Source of the DNA: Pegea sp. RAD2-039
Taxonomy: Eukaryota; Chordata; Thaliacea; Salpida; Salpidae
Reading direction: 5' to 3'
Assembly (NCBI GenBank): GCA_034620365.1
Contig: JAQGEQ010000363.1
Coordinates: 1,674,001 to 1,738,000, forward strand
DNA: 64,000 bases
Made by a program: the position numbers and the translations under genes
Notes under the pieces: generated by a model
What the model saw: the letters and a program-made list of their open reading frames with translations, nothing else
Told to the model about the DNA's origin: nothing
Database searches by the model: none
In this document: in pieces, positions 52,111 to 63,648 of the stretch
How the letters are laid out: each line of letters opens with the position of its first letter
Position numbering within the stretch: position 1 is the first letter of the stretch

Positions 52111-53597
52111 CATAACCTCATTTCAAAAAAAAACTTCAAAATTAATTTATAAATTGATAATTTTATTAAAAGTATAACTTTTCAGATCAGGTTTCGGCTG
52201 TCTCTTTTTTTCAATTTTAGATAGTGCTGCGCGTTATTATTTCGTTTTATTTTAACTTTTACGTTTAATCAAACGTCAGGACTATAAACTATATTCTACA
52301 TTTTAGTTTCATTAGTCGATAAGATAAAAGCATTTTTGAATCTAATTTAAATAATAAAAAGTTTTTAAAAATCGACTCTAATTGTGATATGTTTAATTAA
52401 CAGTAGAATACGGTTGGTTAAAAGATTAATCATTATTATAAACTTATTAAAGTTTTATCTGTTTCTATTAGTCATAAACAGAACAACTTTTCCCTTGGTT
52501 TACGAACGGTTTATTTCACTGAAAATATGTTTTCGCTTTTGTTAGTTTCACTTAAACCCGTTATCTAAGAGTTCTGTATCTAAATGTTTTTTCATGACGA
52601 ACTAAAGTTTATAATTATTTTATTTTTACGAGCAGATCTGCTTACACTATGAGTTTAAACAAAGTAAAACATAAGGTTTAATAACAATTAAATAAATAAT
52701 TAAATTAGATAATTGAATTAAATAATTGTTAATCTTTAATTAAAAGATAGACTTAAAAAGGCCTTTAAACAAATAAAATAGTATGATGAAATTTAAGCTT
52801 TGGGTGCCTCGTTCTTTTACTAAACAAATTGCTAGAACGGTTTAGTAATTACTCTATACTTGCATCTTTATGATTATTTTGTTCTTAAAAGTGCCTTGTG
52901 TCGGTAAAGTATTATAAATATAATAAAGTAAACTTCAAATGAATATTTTTCAATTAAAGCTGCTTCTGTTGGAAGTTTTGAATTCATTTTGACAAATATG
53001 TTTATTCTATTATTTATTACATTACTGAAGCTAGCAGCATAAAAAGTTAGATAGTTAAAACTAGCAGCATACATGGGCTATGATTATATTTACTGAATGT
53101 TTTTGTTACTGTACTATTTTCAAGTCGCGGTTGCAAAAATTCTAGATTCCTCGAAAAAATTAAGTATAATTAGTTTCAAGAGAGAACTTTGATTTATTTG
53201 AATGTAATTATTTTAAAGTTAAATTATCTGAAAGATATTTTTCGATCTGTTTTTTTTAAGGTTCGTTTCATTTTAAGTAAATCGACTTGAAAATTCTATT
53301 TATACGAAATGTTATATTTAATCTCGAAACACTAATTAGAAAAATAGAAAATTGAGATGATACAGCAGATTAAATAAAAACACAACTTGTAAAAATTTTT
53401 ATAAAATATTTATTACATCGAATAAATTATTAAGATTGATTTAGAAAATGAAATTGATGTTAAGTACAGCATATCACATCACAGCAATCAACAAACATTT
53501 TAAACTTAATTACGTATTTGGCTAGAAGTTAGGAAAGCTTCATGATAATAGTGAGTGCATAATTTAGATAATTAACAGTAAATATTTGCAGCTTCAA
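52111..53597. other. gene-free spacer
   Basis: About 1.5 kb, AT-rich, no coding evidence. A short direct repeat CTAGCAGCATA occurs near 53031 and 53061. Confidence 0.5.
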
Positions 53598-54309
53598 TAA
53601 TAAACTTTCCCTCGCCTCAGAGTCATGCAAAAGAAAAGCGATAGAGGTAGTGATAAAGAAGAAGTGTTTCTTAAAAACAAAGCTGGGATCTGATCTGGGG
53701 TGTTGGAAACTGATGATTTTAAAGAAGAAATACCATATCGATCGTTATGACAAAATCTATCATCTCAGAGACATTTGTGAGAATGTCAGAGTAGGAAAGA
53801 GAAGGAGTATTACTATCATCGGTTCTAAAAACGCTATTAAATTGATTGTTTAGCAATTCAGCTTCATTCTCTGGTTCCATCACAAGCTGGTCGCTGTTAT
53901 CAAGCAAGAGATCTCGCCTTAAGCTTGTGATTTATGAAGCCAAACAACGTTTTCTTGCTAGGTGAAGATAAAACTGCACTTTCTCTTCCTAAATAGAAAT
54001 TAGAAATAGATTTCTTGTAAACTATACAAAGATCTTTGTACAGAGATTTGATGAAAGGGTCTGTTTTAGTTTGTTTGTATAGGAGGTTTTTTAAATGTTG
54101 TAAATTCCTTAAATATGTTTATTTTTGTTGATTCTATAAAAAGGTATGAATTTTTCGATAGACTCTTTAACGATGTTAGTAAACTTCGAGTAAATAGTAA
54201 TAATGTCTTCGGAAGAGTTGAAAATAGAAATCCAGTCAACAACTGATAGAAGCTTGTTTGTACCATTATAATTTCCACGATAAAAATTCCTTTTTCTTAA
54301 AGTTTCCAC
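53598..54309 (-). mobile_element. LINE fragment: linker and start of reverse transcriptase, inverted
   Basis: Read on the minus strand it begins KRNFYRGNYNG, then LLSVVDWISIF, IEKFIPFYR, AELLNNQFNSVF, SLSYSDI, ITIDMV, KSSVSNTPDQIPALFL and ends near LRRGK. This is the region between the endonuclease and the reverse-transcriptase core of a Jockey/CR1-like non-LTR element. Several frame breaks show it is dead. It is the same family as 14104-14338 (the KSSVSNTP block) and about 59880-60462 (the KRNFYRGN block). Confidence 0.82.
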
Positions 54310-54360
54310 GATAAAAGCAAGTTACTTAATTGAAACAAACTCGTGTTGAAAGATCTTTCT

Positions 54361-54600
54361 TGACTCCTAGTCAAGCCTCCAGTGGGATTCCTCCAGCTTC
54401 TGTTTCGGGTCCCTTTAAAATCTTTTAAATTTTCATTGAAGTACTCATCAGAAAAAGATGTCAAGTAGATGTATATGTGTATGTAGATGACATCAAGCTA
54501 TTATCTTGCAGTCTTTAAATTTATCGTCAGAATCAATCATTTTGCTCAAACAGAAGTTGAACCGTTTCAATATTGCCAACATTGTCATTTCTAAACTATA
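54361..54600 (+). mobile_element. LINE reverse-transcriptase core fragment
   Basis: On the plus strand the frames read SSGIPPASVSGPFK, the decayed form of the 'GVPQGSVLGPLLF' block, followed after a shift by VYVYVDDIKLL. The YVDD tetrad is the catalytic box of reverse transcriptase, then about 20 more related residues. It abuts the inverted fragment 53598-54309 in opposite orientation. Confidence 0.72.
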
Positions 54601-54682
54601 ATTTTTCCCCTTTTTTCTATTATCAACTTTCTATACAATCGTTCACTGTTACATACTTTGAGGACTACTAAAATGTACATTT

Positions 54683-54688
54683 TTTATT
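54683..54688 (-). terminator. polyadenylation signal of the GPCR gene
   Basis: TTTATT on the plus strand (AATAAA on the gene strand) lies about 160 bases beyond the GPCR stop codon. Confidence 0.35.
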
Positions 54689-54849
54689 TTGTAATTCAAA
54701 CTTAATACGTATTATTTGCAAGAAAGTGTGTTAGCGAGAGGTGCTCTCTTCAAGTACCATCCTTTACATTTGTTGTAAAAAAGAAATATTTATCCAACAA
54801 TATTTATAAAGTCGTAGTTGCGATTGATTTTTTGTTCTTAATACTATAA

Positions 54850-56638
54850 TTATCCTGAATTTTTTTTGTGATAAGAAGTACAGCCAAATTTTAAATCAAT
54901 TTTTGAAACCATGACAATAAAAGCTTTTCTGAACTGAGGGTTTCTTGCGCTATAAATAAAAAAATTCCACAGGGTGTTTAACAACAATAAAAGTGTACAA
55001 ACCTGTGCTGCTACAATGTATTTCCCAAAATAATCAAAATCAAAACTACGTGGAACTCTTAAGCCATTAAATGGTGTAAACATATCGACAATAAAAAGAA
55101 TAAAAAGAGGAAGAATGCTTATAGTAAAAGCTCCAACCATCAAAAGCAATGTTTTTGCCAAACGAAGCTCTACAGAAGTTACAGAGGTAGTAGTGTTTGA
55201 TCGAATTGATTTTGCTTTTTCACTAAACTTGTAAGTTCTCCAGAACGTCAAAAAACTAATTACCCACATGGCTGGAATAGGTAAAAAAGCAAAAACACCC
55301 AATACTAAAGAAGCATATCTACCACGAATAGATACTATGGCTTTAGACTTAACATCATAATATAAATAAGGCTTGCAAAATATTGGTATAATAGAAATAA
55401 TCAAAGCTACAAGCCAAGCCAAAGCAGAAAGTCTTATTGCAATTAGCCTACCATTTAATTTGCGATATTTCAAAGGACTTGAGATTGCAAATAATCTATC
55501 CCAAGCTGCTATCACCATAGTATAGATAGAAACAAGCATAACAGTCAAAGTAAATACACCAAAAGCATTTATGTAAGTCTTATTAAACATTATTGGTTCA
55601 TCAGCAAATTGTAATGTTATGTTATTTTTTTGACTTGTTTTAAAAGTTGAATTATGAATGTTTAAAGGCCAATTAGCTTGCTGAAAAACGTTATTTATCA
55701 TTGAAGGAAATATCAAACATGACATCATTAAATCTGATACAGCAATTGAAAATCGGTAAATGAATTGTGCATGGCGTAAGGTCGGCGTTATGAAAATTAC
55801 TGCAACTACACATACGTTTAATATCAAACTTATTATATCAATCAAGAAAAGAAATGCAATGTAGCCTCTAAGTGAAGATTTGCAACTGAAAAAAAAATTA
55901 TCAAATTTATTGTTGTTAGAGAGACTTTGCTTATTTACTAGTTGTTTAAATTTTCAGCTTAGTTGTAAAATGTGATAAATATATTCACCTTTCTGACAAT
56001 AAATCCATTATTTTGAACTCATAATTTTCTATAGTTTCTAAATTGAATCCCTTCCAGCCTATGAGACACGTAACAAAATTTATTTTCAAAAATTCGACAA
56101 AATTTTCCGGTTTAGAAATTTCTGATACGGCGACTTGTACACATGGATCTAATACTTCATTTTTACTTAATTCTGAAGTTTTAATCATCGAAACAGCATC
56201 TCTCCAGGATAGAGTCAAGTTCTTTTTGCTTCTCAAAACTGACTTCACTTTACTAAAGCATTTTTCTTCAAGTTTTGAGTGATTACAAAATGACAGATAA
56301 AGATTTTTACTGTAATCATTCAACGCAAAAGTTTGGTACTGGCATTCTTTTTTCAGATTTTCAGAACAATTCCAAGACTTGAGTGTTTGAAAGTATCGAA
56401 AAAGATAATTGTGATCTAAGGCCCATGAACATTCAAAAGTTTTAGTTAAATTGTTACAGCACTCTTCTGATTGGCTGATTACTTGATCTTTAGGGACATA
56501 TTGACATTTGATTGGCTGTGCACATTTATCTTCGGTAAATAGATGAACAATATTTGTTTGGTTATTAGTTTGAATGCTTGATGATATTGATGAGTTGAAT
56601 AGTATACAAATAATGAACCAAGTAATTGAATAACCCAT
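54850..56638 (-). CDS. class A (rhodopsin-like) orphan GPCR with cysteine-rich ectodomain
   Basis: Two minus-strand exons, 55989-56638 and 54850-55885, joined across a 103-base intron, give 561 residues. A signal peptide (MGYSITWFIICILF) is followed by a secreted-type ectodomain of about 195 residues with roughly a dozen cysteines (CAQPIKCQY, SEECCNNL, CSWALDH) and several N-glycosylation sites. Seven hydrophobic helices then follow from about residue 225. Class A marks are present but altered: SDLMMS in TM2, WDRLFA at about 345-350 in place of DRY, LP in TM6, and NTLWNFFIYSARNPQF in TM7 in place of NPxxY. The conserved Cys at the top of TM3 is absent and the first extracellular loop is long. 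I recognise no vertebrate orthologue or ligand class. It looks like a lineage-specific receptor. Both helix bundle and ectodomain are intact. Confidence 0.86.
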
Positions 56639-59600
56639 GAATATCGTATTTCTTAAAGTATTATAAACTACAATTTAAAATTTAAACAATTTGTACCTGA
56701 ATTATAAATAGTTTTATACAACTTTTATGTTTGAGATTAGTTACAAAAAAAGTACTTTGATTTCAAGTCATTAAAAAGAGAAGCAACATCATTAAGACTG
56801 AAATAAATGAGTCTGTTTTACTCACAACACTAACTAAGTCATTTGAAAAGTAAAAACGTGTTAAAAGAAGTGATGATTTGATATCAATTTAGTTCAAAAT
56901 TAAACTTTCAAATTGCTATTAAGATCGATCAACTAGAAATATAGAAACAGATGTTAGCAAGCTTTGAAACAGTTTCTGAGTTAAATAACCTTTTTAAAGA
57001 AGTGAAGTAAACAAACTGGCTCAACCATTAACAAAATAATTGCCAAAACTATTCCAAACAACTCTGCTAAGTTTTTATTTATGTTCTTATGTCTTAAATT
57101 ATATAAATTAAACTTAAAACTAAATCATTTACCCCCAAAAGTATGGGTAAGTAGTCCCACTATCTTGTAGTTGTTTTGAGAGAATCAAAGACTAAGGGAG
57201 TAAACCGACAAAAAATTTACAATTTGTTGACCTTGATGTCACTATTCCAGGTGACTGGGTCGTGTCGTCAATGAACGGAACTTAAAGTAATGATGGTTCA
57301 GCACACGCTATTCTTCACTGTAATTAGCTAATGCTCAGGCAGGAAAATAGTATGACTGTCAGCATTCATTTACTTCGTCAGTTTTCGAATGTAAATCAAA
57401 ATGTTTTTAAACTATTATGAAAACGATTAACTTTCACAACACACTTGAATTTCAAAATACTTTTATATCTAAGTTTTTAAATGGAAATTAATTAAAATGA
57501 AACGCGTTTTCATGAAGATTTGTTTTATTTTTACTTTCTTTTATCCAACGAATAGCTGCATGTAATAAATCATACAGTTCTTACAGCGAGCTAAAACAAA
57601 ACAATATGAGCATAAACACAATGAAATGGTCTTAAGTAGCACAATGTAGCCTAATTAATTAAGAAAGAATAGAAAAACTGCAAAGTGAAAAAGTAAAATA
57701 TAAATTAAAAATCAAAAACTTATTACAAATCCCTAAAGAAAATGAATATACTGGTAGCATTAAAAGGCATTTGTTAACAAAATTACTTTAATCTTAATTC
57801 TTAACAACATTTTAAAGGAGGTGATAGATTCAATTTCATTTTGAAAAACTCTGTTGTAGAAGATAATGTGATGAGTTTTTTAATCAATTAAATTTGTGGT
57901 CGTACTATAAACGCTTCAACAAAAACATTTTGAATAGTTTTTGTTAAGAAAATTGTTCTTTAAATATCTATCACCTCATTATCTGAAAGTAGGGCTTGAA
58001 CTGTTTTCGTATCTACTCTATAACAACTTGCTTGCTCTATTATTATCGACAATAAAATATTCAGATTTTTTTTCGTTCTAATTTCTTGTTGTGCATCACA
58101 TAAAAACCAACTTAAACTTTATTTTAAAAGCTGAAATATATAAACTGTAATAATAATTAATAACTTTATTACCAATTACTGAAATTATCTTAAGATACAA
58201 ATTTGTTACAATAAAAGTTAAAATATGAAAATAATTTTAATTTATAAGTCCATTATTAAATTAAGTAACAATTACTTTTTAATGCTACCTGGTTAATGAA
58301 CTATGATCTATTTATAAAGCTCTATTATTTCCGATCTAATTAATTCAATAAACGCCTGCAATTACGTATATCCGTTTTAAGACTTTCTCTTAATAAAGTT
58401 TGGAATAACTCAAAGCTTGTAAAAGTAAAGTCTTGATTAATAGTCGAAACTGATTGAAACATTAAAACTTTCACTTATCATTAATAGTGTTAGATATATC
58501 TGCAGCAATATTGATTATAAAAAGTAATTGACCAATATTAAATCTAAGCATAAAAATCTTAATTGACTTTTTGTGTTTTACTTCTAACTACTTCTTAACT
58601 CTCATCAGGCTTAGTTATTTTAAGGTTTAGAAAACAACAAAAACTTCGTTAAAATAATTACAAATTATATTATCTAATATAGTTAAATTTTAATGTTTAA
58701 TTTTAGTGAAACATTTTAATTTTAGATTTTACTGGACTTCTAAACTCACATTTTTCGATAAAAAGAACATTTTGAATCGTCAAAACTTATAAATTGTAAA
58801 TAAGTTCAAACAATATTTATCCCATAAATCAAAACAAAAAATAATTTCAAAAGTTTTATTTCAAAAAAGGCCTTTTGAAATTTGTAATTATTTATATACA
58901 CCCTTCCTAATCACAACTACCTAGTACTAAAAATAGTTTATACTAAATATGATCAAAAGTTAAATTTAAAAAATGTGAACAGTTAAATGAAAATTTTACT
59001 TTCAAAATAAAAAATAGAATAATGTTTTTTTTCAAACATATGTTTCTAAAAATTCACCAAAATAATTTAAGAAATTCAAACTTTGAATCATTGAATTATT
59101 TCTTCTGTTTAGCATTTTGAGAATAAGTTGTTTACATTGAACAGAGAATAGAAATTTTGTATGTTGTCTGAAGGCGATAGATGGAAATGTCAATTAAATG
59201 TAGTAATTTTTGTCACTAAAGTGTAACCATCAAGCTACAAAATAATTACTGTAAATGATGTCTTATCAAAGGTTTTTTGATCTGTGAACACGACAAACAG
59301 TTTAAAGCAAAAATTTGTCCTTTTGATTTTTTAATTTGTTGAGCTTTTTGTATAACACAAGAATTTTTTATGCTATATTGACATCTGTTATACAGAGAAA
59401 TCTTAGTTGTTAAGAATATTATTTACCTGTTTGCTACATGAAGTATAAAACAAAACTTTATGATTAAGTATACACATTGAAAAAGCAATCGACTTATTGA
59501 AAATGTTAGTTTCTAAAATCTTCTAAACCCGTCCGTTTAATTGGCCAGTTTTAAATCTGAAATTATCAACTATGTTGAAAAATTGCTTTCAAGGCCTTTT

Positions 59601-59879
59601 ATTCTGTGGACGTTCAAAAGGTATCAATGATTTACTTGGAGCAAAAAGCTCAGATTATCAAAAACCGTTGAAAGTGTAAAAGTCTAAAAGAGGCGTATAA
59701 CCGAAATCAGAAGGAACAACCAACTGATATTAAATACAAAGTTTGAGGTCCACCATTGGTGCTGAGAATTATCAAAGTTTTTTCAAAAAATGTAAGTGGC
59801 AAATAACCACTGGTTCCACACCTTCTTTTTTCACAATCTCTCCGAACACAAATGTGAACACCATCCTTGCAGCCCCAGT
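56639..59879. other. gene-free stretch upstream of the GPCR
   Basis: About 3.2 kb, mostly very AT-rich. A slightly G+C-richer block at about 57130-57370 (for example GTGACTGGGTCGTGTCGTC) may be promoter sequence of the GPCR or a neighbour. From about 59570 onwards it may include decayed 5' LINE sequence. Confidence 0.4.
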
Positions 59880-60462
59880 TCACAGAAGCCTATCATCAAA
59901 TCTCATTAGCGTCAGTTAGATCGATGCCATTAATTATCTAAGATTTGACATCCCATTAATTGTCCAGGGTTTGAGATTATCGCTTTTGATTTTCATTACT
60001 CAAAGTCCAAATTTTCTCGTTTTATATGTACCTACCTACCACCCTCTAAAATTAATGATGAGGTTACTATTAAGGTCTTATTAAAGGTTGTGAAGAGTGC
60101 TGTGTGTCCTGAGTTATATTTTTTGGGGGGATTTTAATTTCAGTAAAATTGATTGGAATAACCCAAATTTAGCATTTATTGGAAAATCGTTTAACTTGGA
60201 TAGCAACATCCTAATTCACCCTTTCTAAGTCATGCCTTTGTAAGCTTTCTCAATGCCAATAATCTATCTCAGATGGTTACTTTTCCGACCCAAGTTAGTG
60301 GTAATATTTTAGATCTTCTTATCACATCAAACCCTGAGAACATTATCTACATTGATCAAAAAGAACCGTTTGATCCGACATGCGATCACAACATGATTCA
60401 TCAAACTTTTTCTATGAATGTTAAAACCCAAAGCAAAAGGAATTTTTATCGTGGAAATTTTT
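59880..60462 (+). mobile_element. LINE endonuclease-domain fragment
   Basis: Broken frames read GFEIIAFDFHYSKSKF, then FICTYLPP, GGFNFSKIDWNNP (the 'GDFNxPxIDW' block of apurinic-type endonucleases), QVSGNILDLLITSNPENI, CDHNMIHQTF (the catalytic 'SDH' block) and KRNFYRGN. This order is that of the endonuclease domain in ORF2 of Jockey/CR1-like LINEs. The NILDLLITSNP to KRNFYRGN part still forms an open frame at 60273-60524. The element stops just after KRNFYRGN, where a different repeat begins. Frame breaks show it is inactive. Confidence 0.8.
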
Positions 60463-60479
60463 ACTTGTTGATAAGCATT

Positions 60480-60803
60480 ACTCAATACTTGATTAAAAGT
60501 CATATCGATAAAAAGTATTTTTAAAGCTTTGAAAATCACAAAACTTTTTCCAGTTTGAATCACATTTGTGTTTGCATCTAATGATATAATAGTTTCTAAA
60601 ACTGCTTATGTTTAAAACTATCTTAGATTAAAAAGCAATTTTTTTTAGATTTTTCTGTTCAAAAAAACTTGCTTCTGTGTTTTTTCATCACTTTTTATAA
60701 ATTCAGATAAATGATTATTTTTTAGTAGTTTTTTGCTCAGATTGTTATATAAACTCTGTTTTCCACGTTGAGCTTTGAGGCCTCTTTGCTTAATCGACCT
60801 GCT
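60480..60803 (+). repeat. long direct repeat, copy 1
   Basis: From GATTAAAAGTCAT to GCTTAATCGACCTG this segment is repeated at 63649-64000 with many shared blocks, for example CTTTTTCCAGTTTGAATCAC and CAGATTGTTATATAAACTCT. Copy 1 lacks about 30 bases present in copy 2 and has a 7-base insertion near its end. It is not part of the LINE coding region. Confidence 0.8.
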
Positions 60804-61165
60804 GTCAGCCAGGAGGCTTCTGTCACCGAATTCATTTGGGTCTTGGTAAGTTTCATCATTTATGATAAGATTTTATTTAGTTTAAATTTCAGTATAAATT
60901 CGTAGTTTGAATCTCTTAGATTTGTAAGATAGTTTTTTGACTAATAAGTCTAGCAAGTAGTTCTAAGTGCTTTTTAAATATCATTAGATTTAACTGTGAA
61001 GTCTTGTGTTTTTGAATTCACGTGTATTTGATACTTCAGGCAAACCTAAATGAGATGAACGTTTTGTTTCGCCAATATCCGCTTTGGTTACTCGGCCCTT
61101 GTGATAAGATAAACCGCACACAAGGCCCAAGGGCGCTTAACGAAAACATACTTTGTCATTTTTAA
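60753..61165 (+). other. possible two-exon transcript or small ORF
   Basis: An open frame at 60753-60845 (ends SVTEFIWVL) stops at a strong donor (TTGGTAAGTT). A frame at 61040-61165 begins right after ACTTCAG and runs in the same phase (ANLNEMNVLFRQYPLW) to TAA. Joined they give 72 residues with no recognisable motif and no certain start codon. The first part lies at the end of the 60480 repeat, so it may belong to a mobile element. Confidence 0.25.
61094..61128. other. 10-base hairpin in a G+C-richer block
   Basis: GGCCCTTGTG pairs with CACAAGGCCC with one mismatch around a 15-base loop. It lies inside a block (about 61030-61460) much less AT-rich than its surroundings that ends at another donor-like AAGGTAAG. 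Confidence 0.4.
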
Positions 61166-61462
61166 ACGGAGATGGACAGATCACCATCCTAGAGCTTTTA
61201 GTAGCTTGTTATCTGCATCTATCGAATGGGTACTTTTACCTGTCGATGGAACACATTAGCTTCAAAAATTGCTGATAGTTATTCTTGCTTGAAGTCATTT
61301 CACGAATTGTTAACGTGAAGTGTTTTTCTGCAAGGTCAGCGCTTTCAGTCCATCTCTTTTTGTATCTTTAACCAAAGTTGATTGGGGCGTGACAGAATTG
61401 AACATGCTCAACAAGATTGGAGCTTTTCGATTCCTTTGTAATTAAGGTAAGTAACATCAAGT

Positions 61463-62964
61463 TTTTGTGTTTTGATTTTGGCCTAATTTAGAACAAGTTG
61501 TAGACAAATAAGTAATGGTTAGATGTTACAAATAACTAAATACTGCAAACCTTAAATTATTTTCAGAACATCTTCGTGACAGCTTCCTGTAGCAGGTTGG
61601 TGTTATCTCAATTTAACTCGTATCATATCACTAATTAGGAGCCTTCAACAAAGCTTTCTGTATCTTTATTTTAAATTCTAATCCTTACATATTCCTGTCT
61701 ACAAAAAAGCTCTTCAATGTGTTTGTTTCACTTCTAATAAATTACTTTTTATATAACTTGTCATCTGTTTGTAAATCTTGTTTAGCTTGGAAGTTTACTA
61801 AATAGATTTCACACAATATATAAAAATTTTATATATAGCATTGTAGTAATTTTACCGAAAAGTTTGTCAAACTATGTAAATAAAAAGCTTGTAACAAGAT
61901 ATAAAATTATTAAAAAAGGTTTAATGTCATATGTTTCATGATTAGTTCTTAAATTAGATTTAAATTTACTTTCAATCTCTAATGCTTTGATAAGTTTTTA
62001 TTAATTTTCTTCAAGTTCCAAGTTGATGTTTTTACTTTAATTCAGTTTGCAGCTTTTTAAATATCTATACAAGAAACATTTTTGTAAAATTAATTATTAT
62101 AAATTTTAAATTATCCTAATAGTTTTTTTACTTTTATTATAGCAGTTAATCATTAAATAAGTGAATGCAAAAAATTTTATAAATATTCATAAATGAGTTT
62201 TAATAATTATTATGTTTATAATATTTATTTGGATATACGCCGAAACCCATATTTGTAAACACTAATATATCTAATGCTTAGAAATTTCTGGAAAAGATTA
62301 ACAGACAACATTTTTCAGTTGGTAGATATTCTTCAAATTTCTTAATAGCAGAATTCCAATCACCAAAGTTTATGATCTGTAGAAAATGAATAAAACAACA
62401 TTATTTGTTAAATTAAAACTATTACAGAAAAGCACTTGAACTTTTGTGCTTACTAGTGGGTGACAGTAAAAAACCAATACAAAATTTCCTACAAAATCAG
62501 TATAAGCATTTTTACTTTTCTTCTTCTGGAAGAATATTAAGATTGTTGAAACGAGACATTAAGTGAACATCAGCTGGTGATTTGTAATTTTATTATAAAA
62601 CAATTGATCTATTTTAATTTTGCATTAAAAACCAAATAAATAACTTGATAGATTCACAAAATTAATAGAAATTATTTAAAACACTTTTTTGTTGTTGACA
62701 TCAAAATGACAATTTTGGATGCTTGGTGAGATTCATTCAATTTGTGATAAAAATATGATTAGAAAGTTGATTCTATAGAATCAATACATACATAGAAAAT
62801 ATAAAATCAATATTTCAATTCCTATTTATTATATTTTCCTATATATCTTATTATTTATCATAATTTTGTAGAAGAGTCTTCATAATTGAGCTTTAATATT
62901 AGAGATCCTCTAGTTCTTATTATTTTATAAAACTTATTACAATACAAAAACTGATATCAATCAG
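61463..62964. other. AT-rich stretch between the two repeat copies
   Basis: No gene seen. An acceptor-like TTTTCAG near 61567 is followed by a short G+C-richer segment, which could be a further exon of the transcript suggested at 60753-61165. Confidence 0.35.
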
Positions 62965-63081
62965 ATGAAACGTCAGAAAGATGATTTTCTTGAAGAGACT
63001 TATCCTAATTTAAGAAGATTGTTCGAAGAAAGTTTCTGCAAAAACAAACCTAAGAAAATTATGAACGAAATATTTGAAGTA
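62965..63081 (+). CDS. possible single coding exon, unknown
   Basis: After an acceptor-like ATCAG comes ATG and 39 codons (MKRQKDDFLEETYPNLRRLF, ending MNEIFE) up to a donor-like GTAAAA. The composition is more protein-like than the flanking open frames. I recognise no family and found no partner exon before the window ends. It could equally be chance. Confidence 0.22.
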
Positions 63082-63648
63082 AAATTGATAAAAGAAAACT
63101 GTTTATACATGAACATTTGTATATTTTCTATAGTCTGTCATTTGTTCATTAATTTGAAAGCAAACATTTACTTTTTAATAAAACATAATTTTGAAAAGTT
63201 TTTTAAAACCATAAAGTTACTTGGGATATCAAAAAACAGCTAAGCATTTTCTTTTGTTAGATTTATACATTATTATTGTAAAAACTGGTTTATTGATATC
63301 AAGATTAAATTACTTAAAAGAATCAAGCTAACTTATTAAGTTTTTGAGAACAATAAAGAAACATTACTTATGATATTTTAAACAACAGATTAGTTCTTTA
63401 GCCGTTTTGTTTAATTTTACTTACTGCATTAAATAGTTTGAAATATAATAAATAAATATGTATCATGGAATATATATAATTTATAATATCTACTTACTAG
63501 CGTTATAATTATATTATAACTTTTTTTTTTAATCTTTATAGTTGAGTTTGAAATATTACTTGACATGAAAGATTTTAATAAAAAAGTTTTAAGTGGAACA
63601 AGATGATAACTTGATTTTGAAAGTTGTTCACTGAAGCAACAATATATT

